From Chryseobacterium sp. StRB126 (lineage in GTDB: Bacteria > Bacteroidota > Bacteroidia > Flavobacteriales > Weeksellaceae), in NCBI RefSeq assembly GCF_000829375.1, contig NZ_AP014624.1:4030001-4094000 (forward strand): a stretch of 64,000 nt of DNA, written 5' to 3'. The number at the start of each line of letters is the position of its first letter. Within the stretch, counting starts at the first letter, position 1. Made by a program: the position numbers and the translations under genes. Positions 1 to 9,035 of the stretch are shown here, in pieces. The notes below the pieces were generated by a model. The model saw only the letters and a program-made list of their open reading frames with translations. It made no database searches and was not told where the DNA came from.

Positions 1-630
1 ATCCTCATACCAACAGTTTGGATTATTGATGGAAGTAATCCTTAATACGGCACGATAAGCAGGATCAGTGTCATGATTTGCCTTTTTTGTCAAAATAAGG
101 GAAGGGGTTGCAGTTGTATTATTTGACATTGTAGCATTCTTTGTTGTAATAATGCCATAATTTTCATAATTAATAATATTATAATAGGTCCAGGATGCAG
201 TGTAACCGGCTGGTATAACTCCTGCTAAAGTTGCAGTACCTGTTAAAGCCGATACATTAGTGATATCTGGTCCTGCCGTAAAAGTAGATACCTCTCCCGG
301 TGCGGTTATAGTTACTTGTGATTTTACTGTTCCTGTTGTACAAGATTGAGAAATTTCAAAAACATAGTTTCCCGGCGAAGTCATCCCAGTCACGTTGGGT
401 GTATAGGTATTCGCTCCATTGATTACTGGATTGGGTGCTCCTGCTGGTTTTGATACCAACGTCCAGGTGGGGCTATTATTTCCGCTCCCTGCAACACTAC
501 CCTGTAACATATATGAGGTACCACAAATTGTTGCATTTCCGCCAGCATTAATACTACAGTCTTGGGCAAAAATCATTATATTACTCCAAGTGAGTAATAT
601 AAAAAGAAATAAGTTCTTATTTTTCATCAT
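1..630 (-). CDS. Secreted Ig-like/adhesin-type protein, 3' part missing
   Basis: The reading frame is open from an ATG at 630 to the window edge (210 codons), so the C-terminus lies outside. The N-terminus is a clear Sec signal peptide (MMKNKNLFLFILLTW...MIFAQ) followed by a Thr/Ser/Gly/Asn-rich region with Cys residues near the start (QDCSINAGGNATICG). The texture (TPNVTGMTSPGNYVFEISQSC, later VTITAPGE) is that of PKD/Ig-like repeats in large flavobacterial surface proteins, which often end in a type IX secretion or gliding-associated C-terminal domain; that end is not visible. It follows the 663-1193 gene by 32 bp on the same strand, so the two are probably one operon. A second in-frame ATG at 627 is an equally possible start. 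Function beyond cell-surface or secreted adhesin-like is not known. Confidence 0.75.
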   Translation of the reverse strand, partial: MMKNKNLFLFILLTWSNIMIFAQDCSINAGGNATICGTSYMLQGSVAGSGNNSPTWTLVSKPAGAPNPVINGANTYTPNVTGMTSPGNYVFEISQSCTTGTVKSQVTITAPGEVSTFTAGPDITNVSALTGTATLAGVIPAGYTASWTYYNIINYENYGIITTKNATMSNNTTATPSLILTKKANHDTDPAYRAVLRITSINNPNCWYED

Positions 631-662
631 TTTTATTATAAAATTTTGAGATTATTCTGTAT

Positions 663-1193
663 TTATGGTTTCCAGAAAGACCACATTTTTCCGTTATAAA
701 CAGCAAGCTGTTTTTTTACAGTATCATATACCATCATCCCGGGAGCCGGATCTATAATATTAAGATGTGGGCTTGTGACTTTTGGAAGAATCATAGCTTT
801 ATCTAAAGCTTCCAATACAAGAATCCCATTCGTAGCACCAGGTGTTCCAATGGTTGTTTTAGCACTTGTATTTTCTGTTTTATCGGTCCCCTGAACGGAT
901 AAGTTTACAGTACCAATGGTAGCTAGTGTTCCGTCATCTTCACTAAGATTCACCCATTGTCCGTCATTTTTCAAATATTTTACTTTATAATCTGTTGTGT
1001 CGTAAATAATTGTACCTTCCTGAAGGATATGGTTTTTATTTTCTACATAAGGTAAGATCAATCCTCTGTTTTCATCATTGGCAAACTCTACTGATACTGA
1101 GGTGTTAGAAACAGTCTGTTTCCCAATTGCTACTTGTGACTTTACAGCAGATGCTGTAAATAGTGTAATGGTCATAATTAAACTTTTCTTCAT
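663..1193 (-). CDS. Secreted protein with C-terminal GMMVYD/YNG module
   Basis: 176 aa with a signal peptide (MKKSLIMTITLFTASAVKSQ) and a mature start VAIGKQTVSNTSV. The C-terminal third reads LEALDKAMILPKV...PGMMVYDT...LAVYNGKMWSFW. The same module ends the product of 44690-45205 (DKAMILPQIATPHLN...PGMMCYDT...LAVFDGSVWSYW), and both start their mature part with QVAIGKQTV, so the two are paralogues. A looser copy ends the 45225-46274 product. Modules of the type GMLVYD-xx-YNGxxW are widespread in flavobacterial secreted proteins; their role is not established, though they resemble short beta-structured carbohydrate or surface-binding tails. It precedes the large secreted protein at 1-630 and probably forms an operon with it. 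The TPR/HTH regulator at 2642-4066 lies upstream on the same strand. Confidence 0.8.
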   Translation of the reverse strand: MKKSLIMTITLFTASAVKSQVAIGKQTVSNTSVSVEFANDENRGLILPYVENKNHILQEGTIIYDTTDYKVKYLKNDGQWVNLSEDDGTLATIGTVNLSVQGTDKTENTSAKTTIGTPGATNGILVLEALDKAMILPKVTSPHLNIIDPAPGMMVYDTVKKQLAVYNGKMWSFWKP

Positions 1194-2641
1194 TAGTGAG
1201 TATATTTATTATTAATATATTGGTATTGTACACTGCTTATAGTATGTATACTGCAATTCATCTCGGATTATTTGTGTAATTGGGATCTTCGTAAAGCAGT
1301 GTTTAGGAGTACAGTAAGGTCATTTCTTTTTCTTACCATAAACACTATACTTAAGGTCTTCATTGTTTTAAAAAGCAGAGAAGAAAAAACTCCCTTTCTG
1401 TCGGACTGGTCCTGATGTTTTTATTTGAAATGTGCAAGAATATATCTAACAGACACTTTTAAATCAGATAATAAACTGATGAGATATTTTTTTTACCATG
1501 CGGACGGTAAAATAACAATAGTGTCAAATTAGTTATAGGTATAGTTTTAAACTTTATAATTTAGTTTAGAAACTAAATCAGATATTAACTCATCTATTTC
1601 ATAGAAGGTAAAGAAGCTTGAGCAAATATTCTAATCTTTATAAAGTCGGTAAAGTAAGCGGTTGCATACTTGAAGAGCTCCCAACGAAGCTCTTTCAAAA
1701 AGAGTTTTTTTTCCATTTAGTGAATTCAAAATAAGCTTTGCGTTGTCTAAAATCTTTATAAAGTTTAAAGAAAATAAACATTTTAAATCTTGGCACAAAG
1801 GTAACATCTTCATCTAAAAACCTACACACTGCACTTGCACTGCAAAATTCAAAAACACTAAAAACCAATAAGATACAAATCACCTAAAGTATAAATGCAG
1901 TGCCATAAAAATTTTATAGTTATCCCTTTATTAACTGTATAATGTAAAAACTCATTTTGATTTTCACCTATTTATGATCAATAAAAAAGATGATGATACC
2001 ATGACTTTTAAAATTCTTAAAGTAACCGAGTTCGGGATCATAAAATTAAGGATAATAGGCTGGAAGAGTGAGGCTGGAAGTTAGTATCGGAATTACAATT
2101 TCTGATGTTGCCGTAAAATTTGATGAAGCAGTCTTTAAAGGAATAATAAATTACAGGGTTATAAGTGTGTTTTTTTAACCTCAACTCACTTCCCGCTCCA
2201 GGCTTCCTTACTTACTAAAAACAAAAATGTCTTATTCAGAACTCAGGTTAAAGTAATATAACCTTTCTTTATTTTTGAAAGAACTACTTAGGAAAACTAC
2301 AGGAAATATTCTCAATATTGAGCATAATTTTAATTTGAAAAATGAAAAAAACAGAAATCTGGTACTAGAGATTGCCATAACAGATGTGGGATAAAAGAAG
2401 CTTTTTATTTTGTGCAACTGGGTACAAAAGCAAACTACAGCAATATTTGATTTTAAGGTGTTTCAGAAATTACTGCACTGTTACAAATAAAAATGTAGAA
2501 TGCTAAAGCTGACATTTTCTTTTATTTTTATTATAAATAAGGGCTCAGATTATAAACCCAAGCCCTATTATTCTAACTGATATACTTCATAGTATAAGTC
2601 ATTTTTTACTAAATTATTCAAAAGCATATTTTAATAAAAAA
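1194..2641. other. Gene-poor 1.45-kb stretch
   Basis: No convincing gene is seen on either strand; short frames here lack signal peptides, motifs and family likeness. It holds a plus-strand terminator-like hairpin at 1690-1712 and two copies of a 14-bp direct repeat AATCTTTATAAAGT at 1633-1646 and 1751-1764, whose core CTTTATAAAG is palindromic. It also holds GGCTGGAAG repeats around 2070-2095, with a loosely inverted counterpart (CTTCC...CCAGGCTTCC) near 2190-2215, of the kind seen as decayed intergenic repeats in these genomes. It should also contain the promoter of the minus-strand operon starting at 1193. Confidence 0.5.
1690..1712 (+). terminator. Intrinsic terminator-like hairpin
   Basis: Stem CTCTTT / AAAGAG with a 3-nt loop, followed by eight T on the plus strand. 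No plus-strand gene precedes it, so it may end an unannotated short plus-strand RNA or be fortuitous in AT-rich DNA. Confidence 0.4.
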
Positions 2642-4066
2642 CTATTGATCACTTATCCATTTATTAAAGTCAGTGTTTGCAGGAAGACCTATTTTTTTTC
2701 GTAGTCTATATTTTTTTGATTCAACAGTACGGACGGACATATTACCATATTGCGCGATCTCTTTATTGGAAAAATTAAGTCTCACTAAAGCACAAAACTT
2801 TAAATCACCGGCATTAAGATCTGGGTAATATCTAATTAGATTATTATAAAAATCGGGATAAATTTCTTTAAATTTTACAATGAATAGATTATCATCATTT
2901 ATGGCAAGCTGTATAACTTCTTCGTAACTCGTATCTAATTTTTTTTCAAGAATATCTATATCTTTATTTTTTTTGTCAATTAAAATGTCCTTGTATCTGT
3001 TATTTTTTTTATAAACACTTAATAATATAATACATATTGTGATAACAATTAAAATAATAGCGATAGTTGTATAATGAAATTTCTTCTTTTCATCTTCTTC
3101 CTTCTCTTTTAGAAATTTTTCTATTGTAATGTTTAAAATACTTTTTTCAATTTTATTTAGGCTATCGTTTAAAACAGTATATTTTTCAAGAAACTTCTTT
3201 TCATTATCTACCTCATCCATAGACTTATAAGTCTCATATATTTCTTTATAGTTTTCTAATGATACTTTTTTTAAACCTAGTTTCTGAGAAATTTCTAATG
3301 ATCGAAAAAAATAGTCCAACCCTTTTTTATTATCCTTTTTTTCTACATACATTTTCCCAAAAGATCTTAAAACAACGGCCTGCTGTCTTGCAGTACTTTT
3401 TTGATATAATTGTAATGCTTTATTAAGGTAATATTCTGTTGAATCTATTTTTTTACTATCTAAATTCCTCTCTGCAATTGCTACATACAGTTCAACTTCA
3501 GCCCCTAAAGCAAGACTTTTACGTTCCATCTTAAAAACAGAATCTATTAATTGCAATTGCATAAAGTTCTTTCTTTTCCAGGTATAAATAAGATACTCAC
3601 GCTTTTTTCTTTCCTCTATATTGGACATGTTACCAGAAAAATGCAGTGCTTTATTAAGATTTTTATTTGATTGATCATATAAACCTAATACTGAATAATT
3701 TCTAGCATAGAAAAAATATAATCTTGCATTCAATGCCGGATCTTTATCGTTTTCTAATTTTCGCTTTGCAATATCAAGAAAATGCAAACTTTCCTTATTT
3801 TTGTTGAGAACAAATAATGAATTTACTATATTTAAGTAGCCCATAATTATTCCCTTAGTATAATCCAGTTCTTCTGATTCTTTAATAAGCTTTTGTTCAT
3901 TTAAAATAATACTTTTATAGTCCCCAATGTCCTGCAATCTTGCATATTCTTTTAACTGCATACTGTCAATAAAACCTATTTTATTCCCTACTTGTGCAAA
4001 TGAGTATGAAAAGAATATGAAAAATAAAAAAGAAAATAGTCTATTGAAATAAAAGTAAAAGTTCAT
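2642..4066 (-). CDS. TPR sensor-regulator with membrane anchor and HTH domain
   Basis: 474 aa. Residues 1-24 are a signal peptide (ends SYSFAQ). About residues 30-310 are helical repeats of TPR type (for example LNARLYFFYARNYSVLGLYD and IDSTEYYLNKALQLYQKS). A single membrane span follows at about 331-352 (TTIAIILIVITICIILLSVY), then a coiled-coil stretch, then a C-terminal LuxR/GerE-like helix-turn-helix (LKFCALVRLNFSNKEIAQYGNMSVRTVESKKYRLRKK, broken here only by its own length). This architecture puts the TPRs in the periplasm and the DNA-binding domain in the cytoplasm, as in flavobacterial one-component regulators. It is paralogous to the 42494-43921 product in domain order and length. It lies upstream of the secreted-protein operon at 1-1193 on the same strand, which is its most likely target. 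Signal and target are inferred. Confidence 0.8.
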   Translation of the reverse strand: MNFYFYFNRLFSFLFFIFFSYSFAQVGNKIGFIDSMQLKEYARLQDIGDYKSIILNEQKLIKESEELDYTKGIIMGYLNIVNSLFVLNKNKESLHFLDIAKRKLENDKDPALNARLYFFYARNYSVLGLYDQSNKNLNKALHFSGNMSNIEERKKREYLIYTWKRKNFMQLQLIDSVFKMERKSLALGAEVELYVAIAERNLDSKKIDSTEYYLNKALQLYQKSTARQQAVVLRSFGKMYVEKKDNKKGLDYFFRSLEISQKLGLKKVSLENYKEIYETYKSMDEVDNEKKFLEKYTVLNDSLNKIEKSILNITIEKFLKEKEEDEKKKFHYTTIAIILIVITICIILLSVYKKNNRYKDILIDKKNKDIDILEKKLDTSYEEVIQLAINDDNLFIVKFKEIYPDFYNNLIRYYPDLNAGDLKFCALVRLNFSNKEIAQYGNMSVRTVESKKYRLRKKIGLPANTDFNKWISDQ

Positions 4067-4401
4067 AAATAATTATCTTAATAATGACAAAAAACAAAAT
4101 AAATGTCATTTGCCCAATTGAAAAAGCACATTAATAATTAAATTCTCCCTGATATATATGCTTTTGTAATACATTATGGACCCTTGTTTATTTTATAGTA
4201 TAAACTTTCTTTGAATAGGTTTTCTACTTATATAAACAGAACTTAATTAGTCAGGTATTTTTAACCTTTTTTACTATCTCCCAATAATATTTTGAGATTT
4301 ATTGCAGGAACCTTCTTTATTGTAATAAAAAATATACTAGTTATAATCAGGGATTACAGTATTATGGTTGGGACATAGAAATTTGTTTTCTTAATTTTTT
4401 G

Positions 4402-4433
4402 CAAAGATACATTTGTAATCTTATCAACACAAA
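4402..4433 (-). promoter_or_regulatory. Minus-strand promoter, -33/-7 type
   Basis: On the minus strand TTTG (4430-4433) is followed after 20 bp by TATCTTTG (4402-4409), an excellent match to the Bacteroidota TTTG-N19-21-TAnnTTTG promoter. It points toward the TPR regulator gene and would give a 5' leader of roughly 330 nt. Confidence 0.55.
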
Positions 4434-4584
4434 CTTACATCCTCTCAAAATAATAGATTTAAGGTATGTTGATTTCAATTAAAATCGATATACTATATCC
4501 AGCATAGAAAATAAAGGAAGCATCAATCCTGTTGAAATTGATATTTATGATAATGACGGGCAGCTTGGACTATATGTCCCCTAA

Positions 4585-4869
4585 AGAACAGTTGCTGATT
4601 GTATTTTGCTTGGTGATAAAGGTGATCTCTCATCAGAGGTACAGGTAGATTTGTTTAATTACGCTAATATTACCTTGGAAACTCCGAAAATAATCAACCA
4701 AAAAGCCTTCAAACCACAGTTTTACTTGTTTAAAAAGCACAGAAAAAGAATTGAAACATTATTTTCTCAGCTATGTGACCAATTTATGATAAGAAGGAAT
4801 TATGTAAAAACCTTTGAAGGATTCAAAACAAGAGTGTTAGCAAAGATTACACTCTCAGCAGTTGGATAG
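4585..4869 (+). pseudogene. IS982-family transposase fragment
   Basis: The frame reads ADCILLGDKGDLSSEVQVDLF...LETPK...FKKHRKRIETLFSQLCDQFMIRRNY...FEGFKTRVLAKIT. This is the C-terminal half of an IS982-type DDE transposase: the LLGDKGY-type strand carrying a catalytic Asp, and the KRIETLFSQLCDQF segment carrying the catalytic Glu. Upstream the frame closes with TAA (4582-4584), and no N-terminal half or first Asp region can be assembled in one frame. The fragment ends with TAG at 4867-4869, short of the usual C-terminus. The element is therefore dead. It sits between the type VI cassette and the TPR regulator and marks past mobile-element activity here. Terminal inverted repeats were not found. 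Confidence 0.75.
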
Positions 4870-5009
4870 GATTTAATTATCTTGCTTTTATGATAATTGC
4901 TCTTAAGAAGTTTAACAAAAAAAAGGGTAGTGTTTCACTAACTGTGTAAGTTAAAAAGTTATTCTGGAAAGTTTTGAGTCGATTATGCTATAAGGTTCAA
5001 TAACATTTT

Positions 5010-5708
5010 CTATCTGAAAAAACCTGTGACAATTCGAGATAAGTCATTTATAGTATCACTTTGTCTATAATAAAGTTGGCTTTTGCAAAAATTTAAATCT
5101 AAAGTAATCCTATACAGTTGCTTTTCATTTATCAAAACATCATAGGTTTTTGATGTTATTGTGGATTTTATTAATGCTTTTTTCTGGTCATCAATACTAT
5201 CGGGAATATTTGCTAATGGATCAACGTTTCTAACTACTCTATATTTTAAATTTTTTGATTTAAAATAGTCTATCAATTCAGCAATATTTCTAGGCTTATT
5301 AATGTTTTTTTCAGATGTATTGTCTGCTGTATAATCTTGGTAATAATCTCTGAATATAAGTTCATTATTGTTTTTTATGTACGAAACAGCTCTTCCATTT
5401 AAATCATTATAAAAATAATTTCTAGCTCGTTTAGAATCGTTATTTAATCTTACAGCGAAAATTTTTTCAGGAATATTCTGAGAGTTACCTACGGGTTTAA
5501 CATTGGTAAATAAAATTGGCTTGAAGCTTTTAACTTGTTGCTTACTATTGGTATAATGAAAAATATCATTACTAATGTATTGGTAATAATTAGTTTTATC
5601 AAATGAATTACTAGCCAATATTTCCTCATTTACTACCTTTCTATTCGTTTTACACGAAAAAAGAATCAAAAGACAGAATATGAATGTAAAGACAGTTTTA
5701 TTTTTCAT
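5010..5708 (-). CDS. Lipoprotein, likely type VI immunity paralogue 3
   Basis: 232 aa with a lipoprotein signal (FTFIFCLLILFSC, lipobox LFSC then KTNRK). The body shares a pattern with the two genes upstream: a YYQYIS-type start, TNVKPVG...IPEKIFA, then FRDYYQDY, INKPRN...LIDYFKSKNLKYRVVR, and a C-terminal NFCKSQLYY...DTI. It is therefore one of three tandem paralogues. It is the last gene of the minus-strand series beginning with vgrG, and its ATG abuts the stop of the preceding paralogue. Periplasmic lipoproteins downstream of a VgrG-linked effector are usually immunity proteins; that role is inferred from context, as no named domain is recognised. Compared with the other two it carries an insertion near residues 165-180 (NVDPLANIPDSIDDQKK). 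Confidence 0.7.
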   Translation of the reverse strand: MKNKTVFTFIFCLLILFSCKTNRKVVNEEILASNSFDKTNYYQYISNDIFHYTNSKQQVKSFKPILFTNVKPVGNSQNIPEKIFAVRLNNDSKRARNYFYNDLNGRAVSYIKNNNELIFRDYYQDYTADNTSEKNINKPRNIAELIDYFKSKNLKYRVVRNVDPLANIPDSIDDQKKALIKSTITSKTYDVLINEKQLYRITLDLNFCKSQLYYRQSDTINDLSRIVTGFFR

Positions 5709-6350
5709 CTATCTGTAAATAACTGAAGAAACATTTGAGAGATTTATTAGATTTATAGTATCTCTCTTATTGTAAAACAAATAGCTTTTACAAAACATAG
5801 AATCTAATACAATTTTATATTGGTCATTATTTACCAAAATATCTAAAACATCTGCATTTTCAGATTTATAGAATTTAACAACTTTATATTTTAATTTGTT
5901 CACATTCAGATAATTGATTAGATCCGCTTTGTTTCGAGGTTTATTAATGTCGTATTTATAGAAATCAGATCCATTATATGCCTGATAATAATCTCTAAAG
6001 ATTTTTTGATCTCCATCTAAAAGATATGTAACACTTTTTTTATTTAAAGATGTATCAAAGTATTCAATTGATTTTTTCCAAGTCTCTTTATCAAAAGCAT
6101 AAATTTTCTGTGGAATGTTATTGTTAGAGTCTAACGATTTTACATTAGAATATACTGTTGGTTTGATAGAGTTTTTATTATGAATGCTATCAATATAAGG
6201 AATGCTATAATTATAAGGATATTTATAATATTTAGCCTTTTCAAATTTGATTGGAGCAATAATCCCTTCACTAACTAGTATTTTATTTTTTGACTCACAA
6301 GATAAAATTGTTAGTAATAGTAATAATGTACAAATTGAAGCTTTTCTCAT
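5709..6350 (-). CDS. Lipoprotein, likely type VI immunity paralogue 2
   Basis: 213 aa, lipobox TILSC after a short hydrophobic signal (MRKASICTLLLLLTILSC). Shared pattern with its two neighbours: YYKYPYN, SNVKSLD...IPQKIYAF, the block IFRDYYQAY, then INKPRNKADLINYLNVNKLKYKVV, and MFCKSYLFYN...DTINL. It has the DVLDI motif also found in paralogue 1. It stops exactly where paralogue 3 begins and lies 40 bp after paralogue 1. A periplasm-facing immunity protein against a cell-envelope effector is the natural reading of the context, but specificity cannot be told from sequence. Confidence 0.7.
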   Translation of the reverse strand: MRKASICTLLLLLTILSCESKNKILVSEGIIAPIKFEKAKYYKYPYNYSIPYIDSIHNKNSIKPTVYSNVKSLDSNNNIPQKIYAFDKETWKKSIEYFDTSLNKKSVTYLLDGDQKIFRDYYQAYNGSDFYKYDINKPRNKADLINYLNVNKLKYKVVKFYKSENADVLDILVNNDQYKIVLDSMFCKSYLFYNKRDTINLINLSNVSSVIYR

Positions 6351-6390
6351 TAATCTATTTTGTGATAGGAATTATTATATTTTAAATGCT

Positions 6391-7002
6391 TTATCTATAA
6401 AAATTAGCCACTATTGTTCGATAGTTTTCAACATTAATTGAGTCTTTTAAATCATAGCACATATAGCTTTCACAAAAATTAGGAGTTGCAACAATTTTTA
6501 AAAACTTATTATCTATTTTAAAGTCCAAAACATCTGAACCAGATTCTTTATAAGACTTAATTAAAGTATATTGTATTTTATTTTTATCCAAATATTTTAT
6601 AACATCCTCTTTATTTTTTGGAGTACTTTCATTTGAATTAACATCTTTGTAGTCCTGAAAATAGTGTCTGTAAATTATTTTATTATTTTTTTTTAAATAT
6701 GAAATGCTTTTCCCATTAAGTTCCTTATAAAAATAAGTTTTACTATTTTTATAATAGCTTTGGAATGTAAATATTTTTTGTGGACTTTCTTTATTTTCGT
6801 CTAAAGGTTTTACATTTGAAAGTAAAACAACCTTAAAGCTATCATTAGCTATATGGTAATCTGATTTACTTGTATATTTATAATAATTTTTCTCAAAAAA
6901 AGGTTTTATTTCTACAATCGAATCTTGTCCAATATTAGTATTAGTTTTACAAGATATAATTAATAAGCATAAAAATAAAAAAACTACAATTCTTGTTTTC
7001 AT
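6391..7002 (-). CDS. Lipoprotein, likely type VI immunity paralogue 1
   Basis: 203 aa, lipoprotein signal (MKTRIVVFLFLCLLIISC, then KTNTN). Conserved blocks with the next two genes: NYYKYTS, LLSNVKPLDE...SPQKIFTF, a block YRHYFQDY, KNKEDVIKYLDKNKIQYTLIK, DVLDFKI and NFCESYMCYD. Its ATG overlaps the stop of the 321-aa gene upstream by 4 bp (ATGA), so translation is probably coupled to it. That tight coupling makes this copy the best candidate for the cognate immunity protein of the adjacent effector; the two later copies may protect against related effectors or be older duplicates. Confidence 0.7.
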   Translation of the reverse strand: MKTRIVVFLFLCLLIISCKTNTNIGQDSIVEIKPFFEKNYYKYTSKSDYHIANDSFKVVLLSNVKPLDENKESPQKIFTFQSYYKNSKTYFYKELNGKSISYLKKNNKIIYRHYFQDYKDVNSNESTPKNKEDVIKYLDKNKIQYTLIKSYKESGSDVLDFKIDNKFLKIVATPNFCESYMCYDLKDSINVENYRTIVANFYR

Positions 7003-7964
7003 TTTATTTCAGTATTTGGCTCTTTTATATTTTTTATTTGTGTACCAAGCAACGTTTGTATTTCTAGAAAATCATTTAACGCTCCTTGTTTTTTTATAAT
7101 ATCATTTCGCAAATCTGTACCCATATCCTCTTTTTCAGGTTTAGTAATAATATTCTGTATAGGATCAAAACCCTTATTAATATAATTGTCAATAAAAACA
7201 TCCGAAATAACAATGGGGCCTCTAAATTCAAATAACTTATCAGATAGCTTCATTACATCATCTGTTGTACAAAGATAATTAATTAGTGAGATACCACCTT
7301 GTAATGCTTTAACCCATGCGTATGCTTCAATTGTAATTGGAATTGATACAAATCCTACAATTTTTTTAAAATTATCTAACTGTATTTTTTTCTCTTGAGC
7401 AACAGAGTAAACAAATGACATCTCCATACTTCGGTTGTAGATAGAAACTTTCTGTAAGAGCTTAAAAAACTCAGATTCGGGATTAATTTTAAATTCCGAA
7501 AAGCTTTCTATATTGAGCACCTTATTTATAAATATCTCTTTATGTAACAAATTATCCTTAGTACCACTAATAAATTTGCGATTAAAATTATGTTTCAATA
7601 TAATTTTCTTGGGCGAACTATCAACTGAATGAGAATTGTATTTCATTTCCTGAAAATGCCCAGAAACAATATACCCACCTCTGTCCATATATATTGTACA
7701 AGTTTTAACTATGCGATCATGATTGGGTTCATTAATTCCAATGCCTATTCTATCATAAATACAATAATTATCTTCCACCCAACTTACCGCTGTAAGACAA
7801 GCGTCTAAACTATCTGTATACTTGTTCCCGGTATACATTTGAATAGATTCATTTAATGTAAAAGCAACACAAAATGAATTGCTAACCCTTCTATGATAAG
7901 GATATAAATCTTTTTCTTCTTGTCCTAAAACCAATTTTTCAGGTAAATATATTTTACTACTCAT
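6999..7964 (-). CDS. VgrG-linked protein, putative effector paralogue 2
   Basis: 321 aa, no signal peptide, no recognised named domain. It shares scattered but ordered blocks with the 358-aa neighbour: an early DSLDACLTAVSWVEDN region against the neighbour's NVEMCLTGITSIIRF; a middle SIYNRSMEMSFVYSVAQE against ASRLNRRADISYVFAGTE; and a C-terminal LFEFRGPIVISDVF against VRKIRGPIQLTNVQ. The two look like ancient paralogues. This copy lacks the glycine-rich N-terminal motif of the neighbour. Its ATG overlaps the upstream stop by 8 bp and its stop overlaps the first lipoprotein start by 4 bp, so the series is one operon. A role as type VI effector, or as a chaperone/adaptor for it, is inferred from position. 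Confidence 0.6.
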   Translation of the reverse strand: MSSKIYLPEKLVLGQEEKDLYPYHRRVSNSFCVAFTLNESIQMYTGNKYTDSLDACLTAVSWVEDNYCIYDRIGIGINEPNHDRIVKTCTIYMDRGGYIVSGHFQEMKYNSHSVDSSPKKIILKHNFNRKFISGTKDNLLHKEIFINKVLNIESFSEFKINPESEFFKLLQKVSIYNRSMEMSFVYSVAQEKKIQLDNFKKIVGFVSIPITIEAYAWVKALQGGISLINYLCTTDDVMKLSDKLFEFRGPIVISDVFIDNYINKGFDPIQNIITKPEKEDMGTDLRNDIIKKQGALNDFLEIQTLLGTQIKNIKEPNTEIK

Positions 7965-9033
7965 CGCCTTGTGTTTTTTTCTTTCTTGTCTTTTGCAGTG
8001 TTTCCCCTAATAACTCAAATTCGCTGGTTACAAAATAGATTTTATCATCTGTAAATTTTACAAATTCTTTGCTTTCATTCATTCTGGCACATTGTACATT
8101 TGTAAGCTGTATTGGCCCTCTGATTTTTCGTACTCTATCTGCTAATACCTGTCCATCATCAATAACACCCGTTAAATAACTTACCACTCCGAATATCTCC
8201 TTAAAAATAGATGTACCTCTGTATTTATCAAAAGAGTTAGCTAGAAGAGGGCTGTCGACTTCAAGTGCAATTTTATCAGCTGTTTCATTTATTTTGCTTA
8301 GGAAACTTTCTGCGCTTTCTGTTCCTGCAAATACGTAGGAAATATCAGCTCGACGATTGAGACGACTCGCTTCTTTTACAAAATCTCCTAAAATATCATA
8401 AAACATGTGTGACTCTGTTGTCTTAGTTCCAAAGTTGATATTTCTCTCCATTCCATTGGAAAATATTAATTTATGATCCAAAATAATTTCATCATGAAGG
8501 TCTTTCCCTTTTGATTTCAAATCATATCGGGTTCTCTGAAATATAGCCTTGTCACTATTGCCAGATTTTTCAATATTCCTTTCCTGAGAACCAATCTTTC
8601 TATCCGTTTTATAAGTTATTAGATCCATTCCTCCCTCTACAAGTTCTCCACGATTATTAATGTAAATATTCAGCAAATACACCCAATTATGAAACTTATA
8701 CTCATCCGTGGAATTTAAGTCATAGGCTTCAAAACGAATGATAGAGGTGATTCCTGTAAGACACATTTCTACATTGAAATTACTAACACCTAAATCAGTA
8801 ATTGGCATTTTTTTATTGGTTGTATGTGCAAATACACAATGATACCAATCATACCTAGGGTGAGATTTCCATGGTTCGTAGACTTTGGGATCATCAAAAA
8901 CAATTCCTCCTTCTTCACCCAATTCTTGGTACTTTTCACCTGCAGACGAAATAATATTACCATCAGAAAACATCAGATGGTCTCCACCTGTTATCTTGGT
9001 ATATTTTCCCTTTACAATTCTTATCCTGCTCAT
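7957..9033 (-). CDS. VgrG-linked protein with KGKYxxITGG N-terminus, putative effector
   Basis: 358 aa. It begins MSRIRIVKGKYTKITGGDH...IISSAGEKYQELGEEGGIVFDDPK. A similar N-terminal stretch (KGxxTxITGG...VIQVGxExGV.YG.P) heads many cytoplasm-made proteins directly after vgrG in Flavobacteriia, so it is probably a loading or docking region for the type VI spike. The rest has no recognised enzymatic motif. The C-terminal half holds the SYVFAGTE and RGPIQLTNV blocks shared with the next gene. There is no signal peptide, which fits delivery by a type VI apparatus. It starts 2 bp after the vgrG stop and overlaps the next gene by 8 bp. The toxic activity, if any, is not visible. Confidence 0.65.
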   Translation of the reverse strand: MSRIRIVKGKYTKITGGDHLMFSDGNIISSAGEKYQELGEEGGIVFDDPKVYEPWKSHPRYDWYHCVFAHTTNKKMPITDLGVSNFNVEMCLTGITSIIRFEAYDLNSTDEYKFHNWVYLLNIYINNRGELVEGGMDLITYKTDRKIGSQERNIEKSGNSDKAIFQRTRYDLKSKGKDLHDEIILDHKLIFSNGMERNINFGTKTTESHMFYDILGDFVKEASRLNRRADISYVFAGTESAESFLSKINETADKIALEVDSPLLANSFDKYRGTSIFKEIFGVVSYLTGVIDDGQVLADRVRKIRGPIQLTNVQCARMNESKEFVKFTDDKIYFVTSEFELLGETLQKTRKKKTQGDE

Positions 9034-9035
9034 GT

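Noticed and set aside
1491..1512. Inverted repeat TTTTACC / GGTAAAA in the gap after 1193
   Set aside because: No T run follows on either strand, so it does not look like a terminator; the AT-rich context makes it weak.
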